Assembly: GCF_900091515.1 (NCBI RefSeq)
Contig: NZ_LT607410.1
Location: 4,898,001-4,962,000, forward strand
Length of the DNA stretch: 64,000 nt
DNA from: Micromonospora purpureochromogenes
GTDB lineage: Bacteria; Actinomycetota; Actinomycetes; Mycobacteriales; Micromonosporaceae
Direction of reading: 5' to 3'
This document shows, piece by piece, positions 1 through 8,023 of the stretch. Below the pieces are notes generated by a model. It did not search any database. It was given only the letters and a program-made list of their open reading frames with translations, and was not told the DNA's origin. The stretch's first letter is position 1; each line of letters starts with the position of its first letter. The translations under genes and the position numbers were made by a program.

Positions 1-1035
1 GTCGAACCACTCGGTGAGGTAGAGCCACATCAGCGGGATGACCGCCGAGACGAACATGCCCTTGCCCTCGTAGAGCCGGGGCAGGTGGAACGTGCCCAGC
101 GCGGCGTCCGCGCCGGCCACCAGGTAGAGGTAGGCGACGGCGACGCTGAAGGCCAGCACCGGGCGGCGGGGCGCCCACCGGTGGACCAGCCGCCAGAGCG
201 CCAGGATGGCCAGCACGGCCAGCGCCGGCAGCAGCACGTACCAGGTCGCGGAGGCGCCGTGGATGCCGAGCACCCGGCCGAGCGCGCCGGCGAACACCTC
301 GATGGAGGGGGTCGGCGGCTGCGAGCCCATCGCCGGGGCGACGTTCTCGGTGAAGAGGAAGTCGTTGAGCGGGACGATGTCGCGCTCGGCCACCCAGACC
401 GACTTGCCGACGTAGTAGACGTCGTCGGGCGTGTTGCGCGCGATGAACAGCGAGGAGATCGCCACCCCGACCGAGACCAGCAGCGCGTACGCCGACTGGA
501 GCGCGGTCGGCGCGGGCGCCGCCGGCTCGGGCGCGGGCCCGGCCAGCCAGGCCCGCCGGGTCAGCAGCAGCACGCCGACGGCCGCGAAGATCCCGGCGCC
601 GGCCGGCACCCACCAGGAGATGCCGTCCCCGGCCGGCGTGCCGGCCAGGCCGGCGGTGATCGCCGCCACGGCGGCGGCCGCCACGACCGGCAGCACCCAG
701 CGGCGCGGGTGAGCGGCGGGGGCCGGGCTCGGCGGCGTCGACGCGGTGGCCGCGCCGCTGCGCCGCCAGGCGCGCACCCCCGCCCAGCCGGCCAGCAGCA
801 GCGCGGACGCCACCCAGATCAGGAAGGTCACCGACGGGCGGAGGCTGAACAGGAACGCGGCGTGGTAGAGCACGGTCCACAGCGCGAAGCCGACCACGCC
901 CGCGTCGGTGACGGCGGCGGGCGCCGCCGCGATCAGCGCGGACAGCCGGCGCCGACCGGGCGCCTGCGGGCTCTCGGGAGACGCGTCCGCGAGGGCGGGA
1001 CGCTCCTCGACGGCAACGTGGTCGGCGTTCGACAC
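1..1035 (-). CDS. Large polytopic membrane protein, N-terminal 345 residues only
   Basis: Open reading frame on the minus strand from a GTG at 1035 running off the left edge with no stop. The first 35 residues are polar and cytoplasmic-looking (VSNADHVAVEERP...). They are followed by about eight hydrophobic segments separated by short Arg-rich loops and an Ala/Pro-rich linker. A polar stretch containing 'NTPDDVYYVGKSVW' and 'PLNDFLF' probably faces outward. The pattern resembles the large uncharacterised membrane proteins (or GT-C-like glycosyltransferases) often found beside polysaccharide loci in Micromonosporaceae. The family cannot be settled because the protein is truncated by the window. 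It is transcribed away from the exporter genes. High third-position GC supports coding on this strand. Confidence 0.7.
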   Translation of the reverse strand, partial: MSNADHVAVEERPALADASPESPQAPGRRRLSALIAAAPAAVTDAGVVGFALWTVLYHAAFLFSLRPSVTFLIWVASALLLAGWAGVRAWRRSGAATASTPPSPAPAAHPRRWVLPVVAAAAVAAITAGLAGTPAGDGISWWVPAGAGIFAAVGVLLLTRRAWLAGPAPEPAAPAPTALQSAYALLVSVGVAISSLFIARNTPDDVYYVGKSVWVAERDIVPLNDFLFTENVAPAMGSQPPTPSIEVFAGALGRVLGIHGASATWYVLLPALAVLAILALWRLVHRWAPRRPVLAFSVAVAYLYLVAGADAALGTFHLPRLYEGKGMFVSAVIPLMWLYLTEWFD

Positions 1036-1205
1036 GGGTCGTCCTTGTCGTTGGGTGGGCGATGTGCGCGACAGGCATGCGGCGGGCGGCGCCACCGGCG
1101 CGGCCCGACTCCGGTCCGGGTTGCAGAGTAGCCCGAACCACCTTTTCGTGATGTCCGACAGGTGGCGTGGCGGTGACGCGTCGGGGCCCACCGGTCTGTC
1201 CCGGA

Positions 1206-1844
1206 TCAGCCGGACACCGGCGCCTCGCGCTGGCGGGGCAGCGCCGGCTCGGCGCCGAGGCCGGCCGCGACCGCCTCGGCGAGGGTGTCGAGGTAGGTGT
1301 CGGTGAGCGGGGTGCGGGCGATGGCGAGCCGCCAGTAGAGCGGCCCCACGATCAGGTCGACCGCGGCGTCCGGGTCGGTGCCGGCCGGCAGCTCGCCGCG
1401 CTCGATCGCCCGGCCGATGAGCTGGCCGCCGATCTCCTGCTGCTTGCCCCGGAGCACCTGCTGCAGGCTCTGGTCGATGGTCGGGTTGCGGGCCGCCTCG
1501 GCGAGCAGGTCCGGGATGATCTGCGAGGCCAGCGGGTGGCTCAGCGCGTGCGCCACCACCTGGAACAGCAGCGCCAGGTCGCCGCGGAGGGTGCCGGTGT
1601 CCAGCGCGGGCAGCTTGCTGCCGGCGGCGGCGACCACGGTCTCCAGGACCAGCTCGAGCTTGGAACTCCACCGCCGGTAGATGGCCGTCTTGCTGACCCC
1701 GGCCCGGCGGGCGACCGCCTCGATCGAGAGCCGGCCGTAGCCGACCGCGGCGAGCTCCTGCATCAGCGCGCGCCGGATGGCCTTCGTGATGTCGCCCCGG
1801 AGCACCGCGGCGCCGGCCGGCGCACGCCTCTTCTCGCTGGTCAT
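1206..1844 (-). CDS. TetR/AcrR family transcriptional regulator
   Basis: 212-residue TetR-type repressor. The helix-turn-helix lies at about residues 40-59 (LSIEAVARRAGVSKTAIYRRW), followed by the usual helical ligand domain. The ATG at 1844 (MTSEKRR) is chosen because this places the DNA-binding domain at a normal distance from the N terminus; upstream codons add an atypical Cys-containing leader. The gene diverges from the exporter genes at 2021. A dyad, GTACCG-N6-CGGTAC at 1878-1895, sits just upstream and is the obvious candidate operator for autoregulation and perhaps for the divergent exporter. The ligand is unknown. Confidence 0.85.
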   Translation of the reverse strand: MTSEKRRAPAGAAVLRGDITKAIRRALMQELAAVGYGRLSIEAVARRAGVSKTAIYRRWSSKLELVLETVVAAAGSKLPALDTGTLRGDLALLFQVVAHALSHPLASQIIPDLLAEAARNPTIDQSLQQVLRGKQQEIGGQLIGRAIERGELPAGTDPDAAVDLIVGPLYWRLAIARTPLTDTYLDTLAEAVAAGLGAEPALPRQREAPVSG

Positions 1845-1877
1845 CGGGGACCTTCCGCAGCTGTCACATGGGCCAAT

Positions 1878-1895
1878 GTACCGCAACGACGGTAC
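1878..1895. promoter_or_regulatory. Candidate TetR operator (6-bp perfect dyad)
   Basis: GTACCG, six bases, CGGTAC. It lies 33 bp upstream of the tetR ATG on the minus strand and about 125 bp upstream of the exporter permease on the plus strand. An overlapping second dyad (CGCAAC...GTTGCG, 1883-1902) extends the symmetry. Binding is inferred from position and symmetry only. Confidence 0.5.
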
Positions 1896-2020
1896 GGTTG
1901 CGTCCCGACGTGTTTTGGACTACCGTCCACCCAGCGACGAGGCGGCCCCCGCGAACAGTCCCTCGTAAGATTCCATCGTCGCGCGCATCCCGTTGGCACG
2001 AAAGATCGGAGCGCCCTTCC

Positions 2021-2914
2021 ATGGCCGACACCGCGCTGGTCGACCCCGAAACGGGCCTGACCCAGGCGCAACTGGCCGCCCGGCACGGACTACGGGTCGC
2101 CGGTGAGCGCCCCTCCCTGGCCGAATACAGCCGCCGGCTGTGGTCCTACCGGCACTTCATCGCCGCGTACGCCAACGCCAAGCTCGTCGCCTCGTACAGC
2201 AACGCCAGGCTGGGCCAGGTCTGGCAGGTGCTGACCCCGCTCACCAACGCCCTGGTCTACTACCTGATCTTCGGCGTGGTGCTGGCCCAGAACGAGATCC
2301 CGAACTTCATCGCGTATCTGACCACCGGGTTGTTCATCTTCAACTTCACCCAGAGCGCGGTACTGGCCGGCACCCAGTCGATCAGCGGCAACCTCGGGCT
2401 GATCCGGGCGCTGCACTTCCCCCGGGCCAGCCTGCCGCTGGCCGCCACGCTCACCCAGTTCCAGCAGCTGCTGGCCTCGATGATCGTGCTGGTCGGGATC
2501 GTGCTGGTGACCGGCGAGCCGATCACCCTCAAGTGGCTGATGGTGGTGCCGGCGCTGCTGCTCCAGGCGGTCTTCAACGCCGGCATCGTGATGGTGGTCG
2601 CCCGGATGGGCGCGAAGGCCAGCGACCTGAAGCAGGTCATGCCCTTCCTCCTGCGCACCTGGATGTACGGCTCCGGCGTCCTCTACAACGTCAGCCTCTT
2701 CGAGCGGCTGCCGGGCTGGGCGACGACCGTGGTCCAGTTCAACCCGATGCTGGTCTACATCGAGCTGGCCCGCTACTCCCTGCTCGAGCAGGCGCCACTG
2801 CTCAACGAGTCGCTGGCCCAGCTCTGGCTGGTCGGTGCGGCGTGGGCGGTGCTGGCGGGTGTCGGGGGCTTCATCTACTTCTGGCGCGGCGAACAGGAGT
2901 ACGGCCGTGGTTGA
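2021..2914 (+). CDS. ABC-2 type polysaccharide/teichoic acid exporter, permease subunit (TagG-like)
   Basis: 297-residue integral membrane protein with six predicted transmembrane stretches and the ABC-2 exporter topology. The N-terminal part contains 'NARLGQVWQVLTPL', typical of TagG/Wzm permeases, where a short amphipathic cytoplasmic segment precedes TM1. It would form the channel that moves an undecaprenyl-linked polymer across the membrane. The ATG at 2021 is preferred over upstream in-frame codons because the upstream sequence reads through the regulatory region and has no exporter similarity. It overlaps the ATPase gene by 8 bp, so the two are translationally coupled. Confidence 0.88.
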   Translation: MADTALVDPETGLTQAQLAARHGLRVAGERPSLAEYSRRLWSYRHFIAAYANAKLVASYSNARLGQVWQVLTPLTNALVYYLIFGVVLAQNEIPNFIAYLTTGLFIFNFTQSAVLAGTQSISGNLGLIRALHFPRASLPLAATLTQFQQLLASMIVLVGIVLVTGEPITLKWLMVVPALLLQAVFNAGIVMVVARMGAKASDLKQVMPFLLRTWMYGSGVLYNVSLFERLPGWATTVVQFNPMLVYIELARYSLLEQAPLLNESLAQLWLVGAAWAVLAGVGGFIYFWRGEQEYGRG

Positions 2915-3725
2915 CCACTTCGAGGCGTCCAACGACGCCACCGTCACGCTGCCCCGGCTGACGGAGCGGATCCCCACCGTGGTGGTGGACGACGCGCACG
3001 TGATCTACCGGGTGCACAAGGGCGCCGGTGGGGGCAGCTCGCCGGTGGCCGCGCTGCGGCGGCTGGTGAAGCGCTCCTCCGCACCGAACATCCAGGAGGT
3101 GCACGCGGTCAAGGGGGTCTCCTTCACCGCGTACCGGGGCGAGGCGATCGGGCTGATCGGCAGCAACGGCTCCGGCAAGTCCACCCTGCTGCGCACCATC
3201 GCCGGCCTGCTGCCGGTGAACCGGGGCGCGGTCTACACCCAGGGCCAGCCCTCGCTGCTCGGCGTGAACGCCGCCCTGCTCAACGACCTGTCGGGTGAGC
3301 GGAACGTCACGCTCGGCTGCCTGGCCATGGGCATGCACCCGGACGACGTGGCCCGGATGGCCCCGGAGATCATCGAGTTCTCCGGGATCAACCAGCGGGG
3401 CGACTTCGCCAGCCTGCCGATGCGGACGTACTCCTCCGGCATGGCGGCCCGGCTGCGCTTCTCCATCGCCGCCGCCAAGAAGCACGACGTGCTGCTGATC
3501 GACGAGGCGCTCGCCACCGGCGACAAGGGCTTCCGCAAGCGCAGCGAGCAGCGGGTCCGGGAGCTGCGGGAGGGCGCCGGCACGGTGTTCCTGGTGAGCC
3601 ACCAGCTCTCCTCGATCCGGGACACCTGCGAACGGACGATCTGGCTGGAATCAGGCGTGCTGCGGATGGACGGACCGACCGACGAGGTCATCCGGGCATA
3701 CGAGGCGTTCTCGAACGGTAAGTAA
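2907..3725 (+). CDS. ABC transporter ATP-binding subunit for polysaccharide/teichoic acid export (TagH-like)
   Basis: 272-residue ATPase starting at GTG 2907 behind a CAGGAG ribosome site and overlapping the permease stop. Walker A is GSNGSGKS at about residues 85-92. The signature region is 'YSSGMAARLRF', Walker B is 'VLLIDEALATGD', and a switch His is in 'VSHQLSS'. An N-terminal extension before the nucleotide-binding fold (VVVDDAHVIYRVHK) is usual for TagH/Wzt proteins. There is no long C-terminal carbohydrate-binding domain, so this is the short TagH type and not a substrate-selecting Wzt. It pairs with the permease immediately upstream. Confidence 0.9.
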   Translation: MVDHFEASNDATVTLPRLTERIPTVVVDDAHVIYRVHKGAGGGSSPVAALRRLVKRSSAPNIQEVHAVKGVSFTAYRGEAIGLIGSNGSGKSTLLRTIAGLLPVNRGAVYTQGQPSLLGVNAALLNDLSGERNVTLGCLAMGMHPDDVARMAPEIIEFSGINQRGDFASLPMRTYSSGMAARLRFSIAAAKKHDVLLIDEALATGDKGFRKRSEQRVRELREGAGTVFLVSHQLSSIRDTCERTIWLESGVLRMDGPTDEVIRAYEAFSNGK

Positions 3726-3838
3726 CAACCCGGGCCGCGTCGCCCCGTTGGGGCGGCGTGGTCCGCGCGTTAAGGTTCAACCCGTCGCCACTCGGGCGCA
3801 ATCTTTCATTCAGGCTTTCCTGGAAGTGAGGATCGGCA

Positions 3839-5350
3839 ATGACGCAGGACCACACCACTGGCCCGGACGCCACACCGGAGACCCCGGCGCCGTGGCGGCC
3901 CTCGCGGACGGTGGCGGTGGTGCTGGCCGGTGGCACCGGGACGCGGCTCGGCCTGGGCATCCCGAAGCAGCTGCTGAAGATCGCCGGTAAGCCGATCATC
4001 GAGCACACCCTGGCCGTCTTCGAGGCCGCGGCGGAGATCGACGAGATCATCGTGCTGATGGCCACCGGCCACGTCGCCGACGCCCAGCAGATCGTCGACA
4101 AGGCCGGCTTCCGCAAGGTCAGCAAGGTGATCGAGGGCGGCGACACCCGCAACGCCACCACCCGGATCGCCCTGGACGCGGTCGGCGAGGGCGACGTCAA
4201 CATCCTCTTCCACGACGCGGTCCGGCCGCTGGTCAGCGCCCGCATCGTGCGGGAGTGCGTGAACGCGCTCTGGAGCTACTCCGCGGTCGACGTGGCGATC
4301 CCCTCGGCCGACACGATCATCCAGGTCGACGAGAACGAGTGCATCACCGACATCCCGGTCCGCGCCACGCTGCGCCGCGGCCAGACCCCGCAGGCGTTCC
4401 GCTCCGGCACCATCCGGGAGGCGTACCGGCGGGCCGAGGGCGACCCGGACTTCGCCGCCACCGACGACTGCGGCGTGGTGCTGCGCTACCTGCCCGGCAC
4501 GCCGATCAAGGTGATCGACGGCTCGGACGAGAACATCAAGGTCACCCACCCGGTCGACGTGCACCTGGCGGACAAGCTCTTCCAGCTCGCCGCCGCCCAG
4601 GCGCCCCGGCTGACCGACCACCGCAGCTACACCGAGGAGCTGGCCGGCCGCACGATCGTCATCTTCGGCGGCAGCTACGGCATCGGCCACGACCTGGCCG
4701 GTCTGGCCCGCCGCTACGGCGCCCAGGTCTTCCCGTTCAGCCGCTCCTCCACCGGCACCCACGTCGAGCGCGCCGAGGACGTCGAGGCCGCGCTGAAGAC
4801 CGCCTTCGAGGCCACCGGCCGGATCGACCACGTGGTGGTCACCGCCGGCATCCTGGAAAAGGGCTCGCTGACCGACATGGACCAGGAGACGATGGACCGG
4901 GTGCTCCAGGTCAACTTCGTCGGCCCGGTCATCGCTGCCCGGCAGTCCCTGCCGTACCTCCAGCAGACCAAGGGTCAGCTGCTGCTCTACACGTCCAGCT
5001 CCTACACCCGGGGCCGGGCCCAGTACGCCCTCTACTCCGCCACCAAGGCGGCGCTGGTCAACCTGACCCAGGCGCTGGCCGACGAGTGGGCCGAGTTCGG
5101 TGTGCGGGTCAACTGCATCAACCCGGAGCGCACCGCCACCCCGATGCGTACCAAGGCCTTCGGCGAGGAGCCCGAGCACACCCTGCTCGCCGCCGAGACC
5201 GTGGCCCAGTCCTCGCTGGACGTGCTGATCTCCGACCTGACCGGCCAGGTGATCGACGTACGTCGGGCGCCGGGCGAGCCGACGCCGGTGCCGGCGCAGC
5301 CCACCGCCGCCGACCAGGACCGGCTGGCCAGCGGCGTCGACGCCGGCTGA
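3839..5350 (+). CDS. Bifunctional cytidylyltransferase/short-chain reductase (TarI-TarJ type, CDP-ribitol synthesis)
   Basis: 503 residues with two domains. Residues about 18-250 form an IspD/TarI-family cytidylyltransferase (VVLAGGTGTRLG near residue 25, then 'PKQLLKIAGKP'). Residues about 265-490 form a classical SDR with the nucleotide loop GGSYGIG near 282, a Ser-rich active strand and the catalytic 'YSATK' near 400. Fused enzymes of this kind (for example Bcs1 of Haemophilus) reduce ribulose 5-phosphate to ribitol 5-phosphate and charge it to CDP-ribitol. ATG 3839 follows a GGAAGTGAGG ribosome site. It sits between the exporter and a CDP-polyol phosphotransferase, which supports a teichoic-acid role. 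The exact polyol is inferred. Confidence 0.85.
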   Translation: MTQDHTTGPDATPETPAPWRPSRTVAVVLAGGTGTRLGLGIPKQLLKIAGKPIIEHTLAVFEAAAEIDEIIVLMATGHVADAQQIVDKAGFRKVSKVIEGGDTRNATTRIALDAVGEGDVNILFHDAVRPLVSARIVRECVNALWSYSAVDVAIPSADTIIQVDENECITDIPVRATLRRGQTPQAFRSGTIREAYRRAEGDPDFAATDDCGVVLRYLPGTPIKVIDGSDENIKVTHPVDVHLADKLFQLAAAQAPRLTDHRSYTEELAGRTIVIFGGSYGIGHDLAGLARRYGAQVFPFSRSSTGTHVERAEDVEAALKTAFEATGRIDHVVVTAGILEKGSLTDMDQETMDRVLQVNFVGPVIAARQSLPYLQQTKGQLLLYTSSSYTRGRAQYALYSATKAALVNLTQALADEWAEFGVRVNCINPERTATPMRTKAFGEEPEHTLLAAETVAQSSLDVLISDLTGQVIDVRRAPGEPTPVPAQPTAADQDRLASGVDAG

Positions 5351-5368
5351 CCCGCGACCCGGAGACGA

Positions 5369-7093
5369 GTGGGCGACATGCGTGGTGACCTGGTCAGGAA
5401 ACTGATCGCGCGGTGCCTGACCACCGGTCTGGCCGTGGTCGCGTTCCTGGTGGTGGCGCTGACCGGCGCCACCGGCTGGGGTCTGGCGCTGGCGGTGGCC
5501 GCGCTCGTCGCGGCCGCGGCGGAGCGCCGGGTCCGGCCGGGCGCCGACATCAACGCCGAGTCGGTGCTGCTCGCCGCCGGGATCCTGGTCGGGTACGCCC
5601 GCCGGCTCGACGGCGGCTTCGACCCGGCGCTGGTGCTCACCGCGCTGGCGCTGCTCGGCCTGGTGCTGCTGGTCGGGCCGCTGCGCGACGCCGGCAACCT
5701 GGAGATCCGGGCGGCCAACCTGCCGGTGCGCACCTGGACCCCGCTGGTCGCCGCGCGACTCGGCGGCGCGCTGCTGGCCCTGCTGGGGGTGGTGGCGGTG
5801 TGCGCCGCGCTCGCCCTGCCCGCCGTCGTCGCGCTGGCCGCCAGCCTGCTGGTGGCCGGCGCGTGCGCCGCGGTCGGGCTCGACCTGGCCCGCCGGCGGT
5901 TCCGGCCGGTGGCGGGCGGCGGGCCGATCGCCCGGGCGCTGCGGGCGCACCAGCCGGAGTTCCTGCTCTACTTCTCCGCTCCCCCCGGCTCCGAGTACCA
6001 GGTCACCATGTGGCTGCCGTACCTGGAGCGGCTCGGCCGGCCGTTCCTGGTGCTGCTGCGGGAGCCGGAGTTCCTGCCGACCGTCGCCGCCGCGACGAGC
6101 GCCCCGGTCGTCTACTGCCCGACGCTCAAGGCGATGGACGAGGCGCTGGTGCCGAGCCTGCGGGTGGCCTTCTACGTCAACCACGGCGCGAAGAACAGCC
6201 ACTGCATCCGGTTCTCCCAGCTCACCCACGTGCAGCTGCACCACGGCGACAGCGACAAGGCGCCGAGCGCCAACCCGGTGTCGGCGATCTTCGACCGGAT
6301 CTTCGTGGCCGGTCCGGCCGCCGTCGAGCGGTACGCCCGCGCCGGGGTGGAGATCCCGGCGGAGAAGTTCGTCGTGGTCGGCCGCCCGCAGGTCGAGGCG
6401 ATCGAGGTACGCACCGAGCCGGTCACCGGCCTGGCGCACCCGACCGTGCTCTACACCCCGACCTGGACGGGGCACCACGCCGACGCCAACTACTGCTCGC
6501 TGCCGGTGGCCGAGACGCTGCTGCGCCGGCTGCTGGACCGCGGGGCGACGGTGATCCTGCGGGCCCACCCGTACACCTCGCAGAACCCGGCCTCGGCCCG
6601 GCAGCTGGCCCGGCTGACCGAGCTGCTGGCGGCCGACCGCAACCGCACCGGCCGGCAGCACCTCTGGGGCGCCGCGGCGAGCCGGGAGCTGTCCCTGGTC
6701 GACTGCGTCAACCGGGCGGACGCGCTGGTCTCCGACGTCTCCGGGGTGATCTCCGACTTCCTCTACTCCGGCAAGCCGTACGCGGTGACCGACATGGGGG
6801 TGGACGGCGACGACTTCGTGGCGCGGTTCCCCCTCGCCCGCTCGGGTTACGTGCTGCGGCGGGACATGTCCAACGTGGACGACGTGCTGACCGGGCTGCT
6901 GGACACCGATCCGCTGGCCTCGGCCCGGTGGGAGACCCGCCGCCGTTACCTGGGCGACTTCCCGGCCGACTCGTACGCCGAGGGGTTCCTCGAGGCGGCC
7001 CGGCGCGAGCTGGAGCCGGGGTGGGAGCCCCCGTCGCCGCGCGCCGCCGACGCGGTGGCGCAGGAGGGGTCACCCCTCTCCCCCACCGCCTGA
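5369..7093 (+). CDS. CDP-glycerol/ribitol phosphotransferase family protein with N-terminal membrane domain
   Basis: 574 residues. The first ~175 residues hold several hydrophobic helices. From about residue 190 the protein is a GT-B-like polyol-phosphate transferase (Glyphos_transf family) with 'TPTWTG' near 362, 'RAHPY' near 397 and 'VSDVSGVISDFLYSGKP' near 454-470, the conserved nucleotide/acceptor region of TagF/TarL enzymes. It would polymerise CDP-ribitol or CDP-glycerol at the inner membrane face. GTG 5369 sits 4 bp behind GGAG; an ATG at 5378 is the alternative start. The gene lies 18 bp after the fused cytidylyltransferase. Known TagF proteins usually lack an N-terminal multi-span domain, so the fusion is notable. 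Confidence 0.85.
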   Translation: MGDMRGDLVRKLIARCLTTGLAVVAFLVVALTGATGWGLALAVAALVAAAAERRVRPGADINAESVLLAAGILVGYARRLDGGFDPALVLTALALLGLVLLVGPLRDAGNLEIRAANLPVRTWTPLVAARLGGALLALLGVVAVCAALALPAVVALAASLLVAGACAAVGLDLARRRFRPVAGGGPIARALRAHQPEFLLYFSAPPGSEYQVTMWLPYLERLGRPFLVLLREPEFLPTVAAATSAPVVYCPTLKAMDEALVPSLRVAFYVNHGAKNSHCIRFSQLTHVQLHHGDSDKAPSANPVSAIFDRIFVAGPAAVERYARAGVEIPAEKFVVVGRPQVEAIEVRTEPVTGLAHPTVLYTPTWTGHHADANYCSLPVAETLLRRLLDRGATVILRAHPYTSQNPASARQLARLTELLAADRNRTGRQHLWGAAASRELSLVDCVNRADALVSDVSGVISDFLYSGKPYAVTDMGVDGDDFVARFPLARSGYVLRRDMSNVDDVLTGLLDTDPLASARWETRRRYLGDFPADSYAEGFLEAARRELEPGWEPPSPRAADAVAQEGSPLSPTA

Positions 7094-7353
7094 ACGTCGG
7101 CCCGGGGCGCGTCCACCGGCTCCGGTCCGGCTAGTCCAGCGCGCCTTCGCTCAGATGCCGATGGCGACGGCCAGATGAGATACCCCGCGGATGCCAGACA
7201 GCCGATGCTGCGCCGCCCAGGCGAGCCCATCAGCTTCAGAGGGGAACACCCATAGCCCTGCGGCAACCCCAACTGGGGTGTCGACGCGAGGCACGCCTGT
7301 CAGTCATGCTGGAGCTGCGAGCCGGCGCGACTGCTCCCTAGAACGAGGCACTT

Positions 7354-7686
7354 ATGGGCACGGATGAGAAGGAGATATCCCTACGGGCCTTCTTGCGGTC
7401 GTTGCCTTCAACCGCGGTCTGGATGCTGTTGACGTGCATCGCCGTTTGGATCATGTTGGTCTGGTGGGAGCCGAACCCTCCGCCGTTCTGGATCATCCTG
7501 GTTGCCTGGCCGGCGTTTACGATTTCGCTGGGTCCGTTGGTCTGGCTTCGCTACGACCGGGACTCCCACACACCCGGTTGGTGGCCAGCCATGGCCTTCG
7601 CTCTGGTGTGGGGCGCCTTGGTGGCTCCGCTACTGCTTGCCCTGGTGTATGGCACCGCCGCAACCTTGTTCGACATCGGACGTTAA
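7354..7686 (+). CDS. Small membrane protein, unknown function
   Basis: 110 residues with three hydrophobic stretches (about 18-36, 44-62 and 76-100), Trp-rich, with a short charged N terminus (MGTDEKEIS). No family is recognised. Base composition around it is less GC-rich than in the upstream polysaccharide genes, consistent with the start of an acquired region. The 260 bp before it (7094-7353) contain no recognisable gene or strong hairpin. Confidence 0.55.
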   Translation: MGTDEKEISLRAFLRSLPSTAVWMLLTCIAVWIMLVWWEPNPPPFWIILVAWPAFTISLGPLVWLRYDRDSHTPGWWPAMAFALVWGALVAPLLLALVYGTAATLFDIGR

Positions 7687-8023
7687 GGGCCGAGACTGAC
7701 CCCGGTATGACCCCCACATGGGCTCGAACAGCACGATGAGTCAAGCGAGCACGAGGGCAGCCGCCGGCGGCCGGGCGCAGACAGCCGCCCGAGGTCGTGG
7801 ATCCGGACGGACCCCACCGGACGAACGCCCAGAACTTACAAGCGAGAGGCCCGGCGGCACGCGTTGCTGTTCACGGGACCGAGGCGACGGGCAGGCCGTC
7901 TGCGTCGGTCGATCGTCCTGCCGGTTGACATCGATGCGCCACGTGGAGGGGTACGGTCGAGAGCGATGGCTCGCTGGGTGGCGGCCGGCGAGTCAGCTTG
8001 GACCTTCAGCTGGGAGCGGCGCT
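7687..8023. other. Intergenic stretch with a -35-like TTGACA
   Basis: No gene is supported here. A TTGACA at 7925-7930 points toward the regulator at 8024. The nearest TAnnnT hexamer (TACGGT, 7952-7957) is 21 bp away, longer than the usual 16-18, so a promoter is possible but weak. Confidence 0.3.

Noticed and set aside
3806..6661. 951-residue minus-strand open frame
   Set aside because: Shadow of the cytidylyltransferase and phosphotransferase genes; composition is Arg/Gly/Asp-rich with no domain, as expected from high GC at codon positions.
7718..8023. N-terminal extension of the HTH/TPR regulator
   Set aside because: About 100 extra residues of low-complexity Arg/Gly/Thr sequence with no ribosome site; ATG 8024 places the HTH at the usual position.
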